From contig NZ_RKRA01000001.1 in NCBI RefSeq assembly GCF_003814705.1, forward strand, positions 3,080,776-3,144,775: a stretch of 64,000 bases of DNA, in the 5' to 3' direction. Source of the DNA: Georgenia muralis. Lineage in GTDB: Bacteria; Actinomycetota; Actinomycetes; Actinomycetales; Actinomycetaceae. The first letter of the stretch is position 1; the number at the start of each line of letters is the position of its first letter. Positions 33,103 through 41,897 of this stretch are shown in pieces. A program made the translations under genes and the position numbers. A model generated the notes under the pieces. That model was not told where the DNA came from, did no database searches, and saw only the letters and a program-made list of their open reading frames with translations.

Positions 33103-34217
33103 GACCCGCTCCGGAACGCCGTGGCCGCGTCGACCCGGCTGACCTGCCGGGCGGGGACCCACGCGGCGAGCAGGGCCATGGCCGCCGCGGCGACGGCGGT
33201 GCGGCCGAGCGCCGCCGGGGTGACCGCGACGATGAACGCGGGTTGCCAGGCGGTCACCGCGAGCCGAGCCACGGCCAGGAGGCCGACCGCCACCAGGCCG
33301 CCGACGACGCTGAAGCCCAGCGTCACCGTGAGCGTCACGAACTGCAGGCGCGCGGCCGGCGCACCGATGGCCTTGAGGACGCCCAGGTCGCGGCGGTGCT
33401 CGGCGACGACGGTGTAGGAGACGAGCGCGACGATGAGGACGCCCGCCGCGAAGGCCACGGCGACCATCAGTCGGATCGGCACACCGAAGATCCGGGTCGT
33501 CAGCTCCCGTGCGGCACCGGCCAGCTCCGCGGGGGTGCGCACCGTCAGTCCCTGCGACCGCAGGCGCTCGGCCGTGGCTTCCGGGTTCTCGGTGGTCACC
33601 AGCACGACACCGGTCGTGCCTGCAGCGCCGAGGACGTCGGTCAGCGTCGACTCGGTGACGAAGACCAGCGGCGTCATGAACATCGCCGTGTCATCGGTGA
33701 GAGCCACGACGGTGAGGCTGCGCCCCATCAGCGGCAGGGTGTCGCCGAGCGTGAGCCCGTGCTCCTCGGCCAGCAGCCGGTCGACGGCGATCTCGCCGTC
33801 GGCCGGGGTGCGGCCGTCGGCGATGTCCCACGGCTCGCCAGGTCCGCCCGGAGCGAAGCCGACGACGGCGGCCGCGGCCTTCTCGCCATGCAGCTCGAGG
33901 ATCGTGTACATCGTCCGGGCCCGGCTGGTCCCGCTCACGCCGGGCACCGCAGCGACGACGTCGGCGACCTCGGTCGGGAGGGTGCTGCGGTCGGAGAAGA
34001 GCGACTCGGTGCCAGGCGCCACCACGACAAGCTCTGCCCCGAGATGGTCCTCATAAGTGGTCGCCCGCTCCTGCACCCCTGCCCACAGGCCGTCCAGGAG
34101 AAGGATCATCATGAGGGCCAGCCCGATCGCGAGCACACCGGCCACCAGTCGTGCCGGGCGCGCGGTCATCAGCCGACGTCCCAGCGGGACCTTGTCTGCG
34201 ACGGACCAGCGCACCAC
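33099..34217 (-). CDS. FtsX/MacB-family ABC permease (paralogue)
   Basis: A ~372-residue permease with the same layout as its neighbour: RLVAGVLAIGLALMMILLLDGL helix, extracytoplasmic core, AEHRRDLGVLKAIGAPAARL and the C-terminal RQVSRVDAATAFRSGS. GTG codons at 34226, 34217 and 34214 are all in frame. The one at 34217 is best spaced (8 bases) from GGAGG. First gene of the exporter operon; upstream lies a ~120-base gap before the gamma-glutamyltransferase end. Confidence 0.88.
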   Translation of the reverse strand: MVRWSVADKVPLGRRLMTARPARLVAGVLAIGLALMMILLLDGLWAGVQERATTYEDHLGAELVVVAPGTESLFSDRSTLPTEVADVVAAVPGVSGTSRARTMYTILELHGEKAAAAVVGFAPGGPGEPWDIADGRTPADGEIAVDRLLAEEHGLTLGDTLPLMGRSLTVVALTDDTAMFMTPLVFVTESTLTDVLGAAGTTGVVLVTTENPEATAERLRSQGLTVRTPAELAGAARELTTRIFGVPIRLMVAVAFAAGVLIVALVSYTVVAEHRRDLGVLKAIGAPAARLQFVTLTVTLGFSVVGGLVAVGLLAVARLAVTAWQPAFIVAVTPAALGRTAVAAAAMALLAAWVPARQVSRVDAATAFRSGS

Positions 34218-34336
34218 TGTGACCACCTCCGGCCCGGCCCGGCCCGGGGAGCTCAGGGTCGAGAACGGTCTGTCCACCACTGTGTGTCGGCGGACCACCG
34301 ACGAGGATCAAGACACGATGACCGTTCGATCAAGTC

Positions 34337-36055
34337 CTACCGGCCGGCGACCGACACGGTGAACGTCGCCTCCCGACGGTTGTCCTCGGCCCCGGATATC
34401 TCGCCGGTGTCATGATCGACCTCGAGGGCCTGGACCGACCCGAAGACGGCCTCCTCGACGGTGACGACCTCACTGGCCCAGCCGAGGTCGTCCAGGCGTT
34501 CGGCGAGCTCGGGGGAGGGGCGCTCCTCGAGGGTCAGCTTGCCGTCCTGGAGGTGGAAGCGGGGCGCGGCCACAGCATCCTCGAGCGGCTGGTCGTGCAG
34601 CGCCCAGCGGGTGAGGACGTTGGCGAGGATGGTCGGGATCTGGTGCCCGCCGGGTGTGCCGAGTCCGAGCACAGGCCGGCCCTGTTCGTCCAGGACGACG
34701 GTAGGGGTGGCCCAGCTGACCGAACGACGGCCCGGTGCGGGCTGGTTCTGCGGGGTGTCGAGAGCAGCGAAGCGCGAGAGCTGGTTGTTCAGGAAGAACC
34801 CGCCGACGGCCTGTGCTTCGCTGCCGCCCCAGAAGCTCGTGATCGTGTTGGTCATCGAGACCATCAGTCCGGACGCGTCGACCACTGTGATGTGGGTGGT
34901 GTTGCCCGGGACCAGGTCCGCGGCGCCGGCGACGTTGTCCGAGCCGAACACTTCGGCGGACGCGGCGGAGGTCGTGATGTCGTCGGCGAGGTCGGCGTTC
35001 TGGGCCTGGTCGGTGAGCTCGTCGACCGGGACGTCGACGAACGCGGGGTCTCCGAGGTGCTGCGCGACCGACCCGTCCGCGACCAGCCAGCTGTTGGACA
35101 GCGTCTCGACGTAGTCCGCGGAACCCGGTTCGGTGCCGGCGATGCCCATTGCTTCGGCGACCTGGAGCATCTGGACGAGGGCCACGCCGGGCAGGGCCGG
35201 GGCGGCCGAGACGATCTCGTAGTCTCCGACCCTCCCGCGGACCGGCTCCGAGCGGACCACGTCGTACGTGGCGAGCGAGGCGAGGTCGATCCCGTCGACG
35301 TCGTCGAGCCGGTCGGCAACCGAGCCGGTGTAGAAGCTCTGTGGCCCGTCCTCGGCGAGGACGGTGAGCGTCTCCGCGAGCTCCTCCTGGACGAGCTCGT
35401 CGCCCGCGCCCAGGGGGAAGATGCCTCCGAGGCCGTTGAACTGCCGCTGGTCGGAGACGGCGGCCGGTCCGTAGTCGCTGCGCATCCGCAGGGCGAGGAA
35501 GTCCGATATCGGGAAGCCGTCGGCGGCGAGGTCGATCGCGGGCTGGACGAGCTGTGCCCAGTCCAGCCGGCCGTGGTCCTCGTGGAGGGCGGCCATACCA
35601 GCGACGAATCCGGGGATGCCGGCTCCGGACTCGGGGATGGTGCCGTCCTGGGCGACGACCTCCCGGTAGTCGTAGTTCAGCGGCTCGCCGCCCGTGGGTG
35701 CCACGACCGCCGACCCGCCGCCGCCGATCCCGGATGCGAACGGCTCGACCACCGAGACGGCGAACGCTGTGGCGATCGCCGCGTCGACGGCGTTGCCGCC
35801 ACCCTCCAGCACACTCATGCCGGCCTCGACCGCTGCTGGATGGGCCGCACTGACGGCTTGGTTCACCAACGCCGATGGGGACTGCGTCGTCGGTCCCGGG
35901 CTCCTCGGCGGCTCCGACGCGTCGGGGGCGGCTGAGGGTGCGGGGGCTGGTGTCGGCGCCGGCGCGGGGGCGGGTGTCTGGGAGCATCCGGCCACGAGGG
36001 CGAGGGCGAGCGCCGCCCCGGCGGCAGGGAGAGATCGGCTCAGGCGGGCTAGCAA
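34337..36055 (-). CDS. Gamma-glutamyltransferase, lipoprotein form
   Basis: A 572-residue extracytoplasmic enzyme that cleaves or transfers gamma-glutamyl groups (glutathione and related peptides); it matures by autocleavage. A hydrophobic signal ends in the lipobox LVAGC (Cys near residue 24). A Pro-Ala linker and the catalytic region follow: NTTHITVVD, with the processing/nucleophile Thr, and VSMTNTITSFWG. Late in the chain come LGLGTPGG and RFHLQ. The TTG at 36055 (GAGG upstream) puts the signal at the N-terminus; an ATG at 36136 would add 27 Arg-rich residues. It lies downstream of an acyltransferase gene on the same strand. Confidence 0.92.
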   Translation of the reverse strand: MLARLSRSLPAAGAALALALVAGCSQTPAPAPAPTPAPAPSAAPDASEPPRSPGPTTQSPSALVNQAVSAAHPAAVEAGMSVLEGGGNAVDAAIATAFAVSVVEPFASGIGGGGSAVVAPTGGEPLNYDYREVVAQDGTIPESGAGIPGFVAGMAALHEDHGRLDWAQLVQPAIDLAADGFPISDFLALRMRSDYGPAAVSDQRQFNGLGGIFPLGAGDELVQEELAETLTVLAEDGPQSFYTGSVADRLDDVDGIDLASLATYDVVRSEPVRGRVGDYEIVSAAPALPGVALVQMLQVAEAMGIAGTEPGSADYVETLSNSWLVADGSVAQHLGDPAFVDVPVDELTDQAQNADLADDITTSAASAEVFGSDNVAGAADLVPGNTTHITVVDASGLMVSMTNTITSFWGGSEAQAVGGFFLNNQLSRFAALDTPQNQPAPGRRSVSWATPTVVLDEQGRPVLGLGTPGGHQIPTILANVLTRWALHDQPLEDAVAAPRFHLQDGKLTLEERPSPELAERLDDLGWASEVVTVEEAVFGSVQALEVDHDTGEISGAEDNRREATFTVSVAGR

Positions 36056-36164
36056 CGGGTTTCCTCTTCTGCGCAGCTCACGACGCCGAGACTGCAGAGC
36101 GTCTCGTGACGGGCGGCGACGGTCAATGGTCGGCATGGGATCCGGAACGGGGATCCTGGGCGGG

Positions 36165-37331
36165 TCACCGGGAGGCAGAAAGTCGTCCGGGAGCGGCCGA
36201 CCGCTGGGTGCGGATCTCGCCGAGCCCGTCCGGGGCGTTCGCCTCTCTCCACGGCGGCCGGAGCAGCCGTTCAAGCGGTCCCCGGTCGAAGTTCCGGCGC
36301 CACCAAGTCGCGAAGATCAGTGCTGAGGCGCTCAGGGCGAGGCTGATGCCGATGCCCTCGGCGAGGACGTGAGGCTCGGGCCGGACGAGCAGATCGAGAA
36401 CCAGCAGGTGGGCCACGTAGATCGTCAGTGCCAGCTGTCCCATGGCGACCAGCGGCCGCAGTCGGCGTTCCACAACGGTGCCTGTCCGCAACAGCAGGCC
36501 GAGGACGAGGACACCGCTCCCCGTGCCACTGATCAGCCAGAGCGGCATCTGTGAGTGGGCAACCGAGGTCACCAGTCGGTCGAACCCTATGGTCTCTGCG
36601 GGATCACCCCGCCATGCGACCAGGACCAGAGACACGGCTCGACCGATGACTGTGGCAAACGCACCGAACAGGATCATCCGGTGCTGAAGGGCCCGGTCGG
36701 CCAGATCGAGTCGGCCCAGCCACATGCCGAGCAGGAATGGCCCGGCCCACGTGATGACGGGATAGGGGCTCGAGAGCAGGACGCTGTGCAGGACCTCAGA
36801 CGGCGAGTCGGCAGCCGTCGCCGACCGGACGTCCCAGGTGACCCCCTGAATCCTTTGCAGACCGATCCATGCAACTGGGCCGAGCACGGTGAGCGCGACG
36901 GCAAGAAGCCCCACGACGCGGCTCCCCGCGCGGACCAGGGGTATCGCGATGACGAAAAGCAGGGCGTAGGTCGGCAGGATCACGCTGACGCCGTGGTCGA
37001 GCAGCTGAAGCGCCAGCCCTCCGGTCATGAGCAGGCCCGCGCGCCAGAGCAGGGTGGCCCAGGGTAGGCGGCCCCCGGGCAGACGGGCCCGCCTCGTGAG
37101 GAGTGAGATGCCCACCCCGGCGAGGAGGACGAACAGGAGGGAGGCTCGCCCGAGGGGAAGCCGGTAGAGGACGTCGGAGATGCTGTCCCCGCTGCGCGGG
37201 CCGACGTTGACGACGATCATGCCCATGACGGCGAGGGCGCGGGCGGCGTCGATCGCGGCGACCCGCCCACGCCCGGGTGAGGGCGGTGAGCTGATCGGGG
37301 CCACGGGGGCCGGTCTGACTGCCGTCACCAT
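36165..37331 (-). CDS. DUF418/DUF1624-type membrane acyltransferase-like protein (second copy)
   Basis: A 388-residue protein with about ten membrane helices. It begins its core with RVAAIDAARALAVMGMIVVNVGP (DxxRGxAxxGM pattern, with Ala for Gly). SSPYPVITWAGPFLLGMWLGRLDL and GQLALTIYVAHLL match the protein at 9994-11223 in layout. Substrate unknown; the family acylates envelope glycans or is presumed to. The ATG at 37331 has GGAG close upstream; further ATGs upstream would add a disordered Pro/Arg tail. Confidence 0.75.
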   Translation of the reverse strand: MVTAVRPAPVAPISSPPSPGRGRVAAIDAARALAVMGMIVVNVGPRSGDSISDVLYRLPLGRASLLFVLLAGVGISLLTRRARLPGGRLPWATLLWRAGLLMTGGLALQLLDHGVSVILPTYALLFVIAIPLVRAGSRVVGLLAVALTVLGPVAWIGLQRIQGVTWDVRSATAADSPSEVLHSVLLSSPYPVITWAGPFLLGMWLGRLDLADRALQHRMILFGAFATVIGRAVSLVLVAWRGDPAETIGFDRLVTSVAHSQMPLWLISGTGSGVLVLGLLLRTGTVVERRLRPLVAMGQLALTIYVAHLLVLDLLVRPEPHVLAEGIGISLALSASALIFATWWRRNFDRGPLERLLRPPWREANAPDGLGEIRTQRSAAPGRLSASR

Positions 37332-37741
37332 CACTCCGATTCGATGTGCGGCCGGAGGTTCCGTGCCGGCGGGGTCGCCCATCGGCCGAGCTCGAGATGG
37401 GCGGGTGCTGTTGTCCGGGTGCCGCCGGATGTTGTCACGAGCGCACGCCCCTCGCACCGGAGGTGCGTCGGCGGCAGAGAGATGTCCGCCTGACCACCGG
37501 TTGAGGCCTGCGGGCGGTGCCACGTTAACCACCCCCGCCGCCGGTGTCACATTATGGTAACGGTCTTCATCGATTCTTCATACGCGGTGTCGTCCTCACC
37601 ACATCGCGGCGGGCGTGGAGGTTGGGGCGACGGCGTCAAGCGGCGCAGTGGAGAGCACCGGGAGGTCTGGCGAGGGACTGAGCCAGGGCCCGCCCGGCGG
37701 TCACGTTCGTCTGATCTCGGCCCGACGCGTAACATCGTCGT
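37332..37741. other. Divergent intergenic region between acyltransferase and arsR
   Basis: About 410 bases without a convincing gene. It holds an AT-richer patch (TCACATTATGGTAACGG near 37547) that could be a promoter for either side. It also holds TTCA direct repeat site 4 and, at the right end, the arsR -10 box with an inverted repeat across the start codon. Confidence 0.5.
37566..37580. promoter_or_regulatory. TTCA-N7-TTCA direct repeat (site 4)
   Basis: TTCA at 37566 and 37577, 11 bases apart, with TCGATTC between. It is ~235 bases upstream of the acyltransferase start and ~160 upstream of arsR, in the same strand orientation as the other three sites. Confidence 0.4.
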
Positions 37742-37750
37742 ATGACGATG
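37730..37750 (+). promoter_or_regulatory. Leaderless arsR promoter with operator over the start codon
   Basis: A TAACAT -10 box (37730-37735) lies only 6 bases before the ATG at 37742, so transcription should begin at or next to the start codon. CATCGTC-GTAT-GACGATG (37733-37750) is a perfect 7-bp inverted repeat covering the start. It is an excellent position for autorepression by the ArsR product. No ribosome site is present, as expected for a leaderless message. Confidence 0.65.
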
Positions 37751-38173
37751 CAAGCCTCGTATCCCGATATCAGCGCAGAACGGGGCGCGGTCGATGCTGC
37801 CGCTCTCGCGCCGGCGGCAGCGATGTTCCACGGGCTGTCGGACCCGGCCCGTCTGGCGATCCTGCAGCACCTGACGGTGGGCGAGCACAGGGTGCGGGAC
37901 CTGACCGAGCACCTCGGGCTGGCCCAGTCGACGGTGTCCGCGCATCTGGCGTGCCTGAGGGACTGCGGCCTGGTGACCTCCCGTCCGGAGGGACGGGCGT
38001 CGATGTTCTCCCTGACCACGGCCCCGGAGCTGCTTGCGGTGCTTGCGGCGGCGGAGCAGCTGCTGGCCTCGACGGGATATGCCGTCGAGCTGTGCCCCAA
38101 CTACGGCGTCGGTGCCACCACGACCCCGGACGTCGAGCACCTGAAGTCTCACGAGAAGTCGGAGAGTGCCTGA
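37742..38173 (+). CDS. ArsR/SmtB-family metal-responsive repressor (CmtR-like)
   Basis: A 143-residue winged-helix repressor. GLSDPARLAILQHLTVGEHRVRDLTEHLG and the recognition helix LAQSTVSAHLACLRDCGLV are canonical. Cys candidates for metal sensing are in LACLRDCG and the C-terminal ELCPNYG, the same distribution as the Cd/Pb sensor CmtR. On binding metal it should leave its operator and release expression of the ATPase gene, whose ATG shares one base with its stop codon. Confidence 0.9.
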   Translation: MTMQASYPDISAERGAVDAAALAPAAAMFHGLSDPARLAILQHLTVGEHRVRDLTEHLGLAQSTVSAHLACLRDCGLVTSRPEGRASMFSLTTAPELLAVLAAAEQLLASTGYAVELCPNYGVGATTTPDVEHLKSHEKSESA

Positions 38174-40173
38174 TGAGCGACGCCTGCTGTGCCCACCCCG
38201 ACGAGGACGAGCGCACCGACCACGACGAGCACGGTGAGGCCCAGGCCGAGCGGTTGTGGGACGTCGACGAGATCCGCGGGGCAGCGCTGTCCGGCGTACT
38301 GCTGGCCGCCGGCTTCCTGCTCTCCCGGGCGGGGCAGGACGGCTGGGCGCTCGGGCTGAACATCGCCGCCCTGCTGGCGGGGGCGGCGACGTTCGTTCCC
38401 GGGACGCTGCGCGCCCTGGTCAAGGGCCGGATCGGGGTCGGCACCCTGATGACCATCGCTGCGGTCGGCGCGGTGGTGCTCGGTGAGGTGCAGGAGGCCG
38501 CGACGCTGGCGTTCCTGTACTCCGTCAGCGAGGGCCTGGAGGAGTACTCCCTGGCCAAGACCCGTGGGGGTCTGCGCGCCCTGCTCTCCCTCGTCCCGGA
38601 GCTTGCCACCGTGCGCCGCGACGGCACCGAGGTCGCCGTCGCCCCCAAGGACCTGCACGTCGGTGAGGTCATGCTCGTCAAGCCCGGTGAGCGCCTCGCC
38701 ACCGACGGGACCATCATTGCGGGACGCACCGCGCTGGACGTCTCGGCCATCACCGGGGAGTCCATGCCGGTCGAGGCCGGTCCGGGCGCGGAGGTCTACG
38801 CCGGGTCCATCAACGGCACCGGTGCCCTGGAGGTCGAGGTCACCACGACCGCGGAGAACAACTCCCTGGCGCGGATCGTCCACATCGTCGAGGCCGAGCA
38901 GTCCCGGAAGGGCGCGACCCAGCGCCTGGCCGACAAGGTCGCCAAGCCCTTGGTGCCCGGCATCATGATCCTCGCCGCCCTCATCGCCGTCGTCGGCTCC
39001 CTCGCGGGTGACCCCGAGCTCTGGATCGAGCGGGCGCTGGTGGTCCTCGTCGCCGCGTCCCCGTGCGCCCTGGCGATCTCCGTGCCGGTCGCGGTGGTCT
39101 CCGCGGTCGGGGCCGGCAGCCGGTTCGGCGTGCTGATCAAGGGCGGGGCGGCGCTGGAGACCCTGGGCCGGGTCCGCACGATCGCCCTGGACAAGACCGG
39201 GACCCTGACCGCGAACCGCCCGGTGGTCGTGGATGTCGCCACCACCGACGAAACTTCCCGCGAGGAGGTGCTCTCGCTGGCCGCTGGGCTCGAGGCCCGC
39301 AGCGACCACCCCCTCGCCAGAGCCGTCCTGGCCGCGGCCGGCACCGTGCCGGCAGCGGCCGACGTCGAGGCCGTCACCGGCGCGGGGCTGACCGGCACCG
39401 TCGGCGCCCGCCGTGTCCGGCTGGGGCGTCCGGGGTGGGTCGACCCGGCCGGGCTCGCCGCCCAGGTCACCGGCATGCAGCAGGCCGGTGCCACCGCCGT
39501 GCTCCTCGAGGTCGACGGCCGGGTGCTCGGCGCGATCGCGGTGCGTGACGAGCTCCGGACCGAGGCCCGCGAGGTCGTAGCACGACTGGGCCGCGAGGGG
39601 TACACCGTGACGATGCTGACCGGGGACAACGCGGCCACCGCGCAGGCGCTGGCCGCCGAGGCCGGCATCACCAACGTGCACGCCGAGCTTCGCCCGGAGG
39701 ACAAGTCCCGTCTCGTCGGCGAGCTCCGCGCCCGGGGCGTCACGGCGATGGTCGGCGACGGCGTCAACGACGCCCCGGCCCTGGCCACCGCCGACCTCGG
39801 GGTGGCGATGGGCGCCATGGGCAGCGACGTGGCGATCGAGACCGCCGACGTCGCCCTGATGGGCGACGATCTGCGGCTGCTGCCCCAGGCCCTGGCACAC
39901 GCGCGCCGTTCGCGGCGGATCATGCTGCAGAACGTCGGCCTGTCCCTGGTCCTGATCGCCGTCCTCATCCCGCTCGCCCTCGCCGGGATCCTCGGCCTGG
40001 CCGCGGTCGTCCTGGTCCACGAGCTCGCCGAGGTCGTCGTCATCGCCAACGGCGTCCGGGCCGGCCGGTCCGCGGACCTGAGCGCCATCATCGCCCTGGC
40101 GTCGTCGTCCGTCGCCGGCCACCCTCACAGCAGGGGAGCGGCGGGCACCGCCCGTGTCCCGACAGTCCTTTGA
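38173..40173 (+). CDS. P1B-type heavy-metal-transporting ATPase (Cd/Zn/Co type)
   Basis: A 666-residue pump. The N-terminus has no HMA domain, only a short Cys-Cys/His/Asp cluster (DACCAHPDED, DHDEH) that can bind metal. Core motifs: TGES near 194, SPC in AASPCALAISVP near 296, DKTGT near 340 with the phospho-Asp, SDHP near 378 and GDGVNDAPAL near 527. The last helices have LVHELAEVVVIANGVR rather than HEGGT or HEGST. SPC with a HE motif suggests Zn/Cd/Co rather than Cu(I). Coupled to the ArsR gene, it is a metal-efflux system at the cytoplasmic membrane. Confidence 0.92.
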   Translation: MSDACCAHPDEDERTDHDEHGEAQAERLWDVDEIRGAALSGVLLAAGFLLSRAGQDGWALGLNIAALLAGAATFVPGTLRALVKGRIGVGTLMTIAAVGAVVLGEVQEAATLAFLYSVSEGLEEYSLAKTRGGLRALLSLVPELATVRRDGTEVAVAPKDLHVGEVMLVKPGERLATDGTIIAGRTALDVSAITGESMPVEAGPGAEVYAGSINGTGALEVEVTTTAENNSLARIVHIVEAEQSRKGATQRLADKVAKPLVPGIMILAALIAVVGSLAGDPELWIERALVVLVAASPCALAISVPVAVVSAVGAGSRFGVLIKGGAALETLGRVRTIALDKTGTLTANRPVVVDVATTDETSREEVLSLAAGLEARSDHPLARAVLAAAGTVPAAADVEAVTGAGLTGTVGARRVRLGRPGWVDPAGLAAQVTGMQQAGATAVLLEVDGRVLGAIAVRDELRTEAREVVARLGREGYTVTMLTGDNAATAQALAAEAGITNVHAELRPEDKSRLVGELRARGVTAMVGDGVNDAPALATADLGVAMGAMGSDVAIETADVALMGDDLRLLPQALAHARRSRRIMLQNVGLSLVLIAVLIPLALAGILGLAAVVLVHELAEVVVIANGVRAGRSADLSAIIALASSSVAGHPHSRGAAGTARVPTVL

Positions 40174-40379
40174 GCACGAGCGGTGCCGCGGTCGCGCGAC
40201 CGCGGCCCTCCGTGCCCCTCGTCCTGATCGGCCTTGGCGTGGTCGTCCTCGTCGGGCGGGGTTTGCGGCCTGTTTGGCCACGCCGCGACCTCGCCCCGAG
40301 GGAGCAACCGGGAGTCTCCGGCACGCGCAGCCAGCTCCAGGGTCGCGGCGTCTCGTTCGGGCGCCCGCCTCACGGGTGA
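40170..40379 (+). CDS. Possible small single-helix membrane protein after the ATPase
   Basis: A 69-residue product beginning at a TTG that overlaps the ATPase stop codon. One hydrophobic helix (VPLVLIGLGVVVLVGRGL) is followed by a polar Arg/Gly-rich tail. The coupled start and clean helix speak for it; the TTG start and low-complexity tail speak against. Function unknown. Confidence 0.4.
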   Translation: MSTSGAAVARPRPSVPLVLIGLGVVVLVGRGLRPVWPRRDLAPREQPGVSGTRSQLQGRGVSFGRPPHG

Positions 40380-40384
40380 CTGGG

Positions 40385-40981
40385 TCAGGAGCTGGGGCAC
40401 TCACGCTCAGCCGGTTCCTCGTACTCGGGGACCGAGCGCGCTTCAGCCTCTGCCGGTGACGCCGCGACACCGTTGCGCTCGATGTCCTCGATCAGCCAGT
40501 CCATCTCGAAGATCTCCCGGCGCTGGGCCTCGCTGATCTCCACCGCCAGCTCGCACACCCGGACGTCCTCGATGCCGGCCCGCTCCGACCGGGTGATCGC
40601 CAGGGAGTGGTGAGGGATCATCCCGCGCATGAAGGCGGTGTCGTCCACGGTGGCCTGGCTGCGGTCGAGCGCGGTCCCACCGCCGAGGAGCAGAAGGCTC
40701 ACGGCGACGACGGCGATGTTGGCCTTGGCGCTCTTGTACATGTTGAGCATCCAGGCAAGCATCACCAGGCCCATCGCCCCGCCCATGGTGATCGCCATGA
40801 ACACCCGGCTCTGGCTGAAGCGGATGTGGCTCCACTCCCACGAGCCGACGAACATCACGAAGTACATGACAACCATCGCGGTGAGGATCATCGCCGCAAA
40901 GCGTAGGTACATCTTCTTCGGGTCGTGCGAACGGCCCTGGTCGTGGTGCATCTCGGTCATGTTGTCTTCGTTGTTCGGCAC
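40385..40981 (-). CDS. Membrane-bound DUF305 protein
   Basis: A 198-residue protein with three N-terminal membrane helices (near 27-45, 58-78 and 88-104) and a single DUF305-like domain: FMRGMIPHHSLAITRSERAG and REIFEMDWLIEDIERNG. A polar N-terminus contains His and Met (MTEMHHDQGRSH). The HH motif and following helix fit the family, which is repeatedly linked to copper and other metals. It converges on the P1B ATPase unit. The closing residues EPAERECPSS carry a Cys. Confidence 0.85.
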   Translation of the reverse strand: MPNNEDNMTEMHHDQGRSHDPKKMYLRFAAMILTAMVVMYFVMFVGSWEWSHIRFSQSRVFMAITMGGAMGLVMLAWMLNMYKSAKANIAVVAVSLLLLGGGTALDRSQATVDDTAFMRGMIPHHSLAITRSERAGIEDVRVCELAVEISEAQRREIFEMDWLIEDIERNGVAASPAEAEARSVPEYEEPAERECPSS

Positions 40982-41220
40982 AGGTCAGCCTCCCAATCAC
41001 CCTTGCGGGATCGTCGTGTCCACGTCCACCCGAGCGCGGGAGGTCGCGGCACACGGCGCCGCGTCGGCTCCGGGCCGCCTGGCGCGACCCACCGTGCTGC
41101 AGCCCACCCAGGCTTCCCAGGGCGGGAGTTGCCGGCGCCCTCGTGGTCGGCACCGACGCTAGCCAGGAACGAGAGGGACCGCATCCGGGCGTCCCTGGCG
41201 CAACCGCTGCTCGGGCGGAC

Positions 41221-41526
41221 CTACTCGTGCGCGAGGCGGTCCACCGAACCCTGACGCGGACAGCGCAGGGTGTCGTGCCACCGTGCCGGCGGTGTGCCGA
41301 CGGAGAGACCGGCGGTGGCGAGATGGCGAATCGCGACGACCAGGGCGACGGCGGCGATAACGTCCCAGTCCGGCCCCGAGCTGAGCAGGAGTAGACCGGC
41401 CGCGAGCATGAAGTCCAGGAGGACCGGTGTCGCCTGGTGCAGCCCGGCACGGGAAGCCACACCGACCGAAATGACGACTCCGGCGGCGGTGATCGCGAGG
41501 GCGGCACTCATCGCGTCCGCGATCAT
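41221..41526 (-). CDS. Small membrane protein coupled to DUF1622
   Basis: A 101-residue protein with three hydrophobic segments (near 8-24, 33-50 and 56-74) and a polar tail. No family recognised. Its ATG overlaps the DUF1622 stop by four bases, so the two are co-translated and may form one small membrane complex. Confidence 0.6.
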   Translation of the reverse strand: MIADAMSAALAITAAGVVISVGVASRAGLHQATPVLLDFMLAAGLLLLSSGPDWDVIAAVALVVAIRHLATAGLSVGTPPARWHDTLRCPRQGSVDRLAHE

Positions 41527-41897
41527 GACGGCGATGCCTGGTCCGTGGGGGTGTCGGTCTCCTCGAGCTCACGACGCTCGGTCCTGATCTCGCGCGCGAG
41601 GAAGTAGTTCAGCGCGGTACGGATGGTGGCGACGGCGGCGAGCTTGCCGATCTCTTCGAACGTCGGTGCCACGGCGGTGGTGAGAATGTCGCTGGCGAGC
41701 TGAAACTCCAGACCGAGGGCGAGAAATCGGCCAAGCAGCAGGCGGACCCGTACGAAGCCGGACGTGTCGCGCCGTACCAGGGCGGTGAGGAACAGCACGA
41801 ATGCCGTGAGTGCGCCAGCACCGACGACCACGGCGCTGGCGGCCTCGATGAGTCGGACGAGCCAGTCGACGGCTTGACGGAGCAGCTCCTCAGACAC
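41523..41897 (-). CDS. DUF1622 family membrane protein
   Basis: A 124-residue protein matching DUF1622 in size and motifs: an N-terminal helix (LIEAASAVVVGAGALTAFVLFL), then RVRLLLGRFLALGLEFQLASDILTT and the EIGKLAAVATIRTALNYFL helix. LxLEFQLAxDI is the most characteristic stretch. Function unknown; probably three membrane helices. The ~265 bases beyond its start toward the left-pointing LuxR remnant contain no gene. Confidence 0.85.
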   Translation of the reverse strand: MSEELLRQAVDWLVRLIEAASAVVVGAGALTAFVLFLTALVRRDTSGFVRVRLLLGRFLALGLEFQLASDILTTAVAPTFEEIGKLAAVATIRTALNYFLAREIRTERRELEETDTPTDQASPS

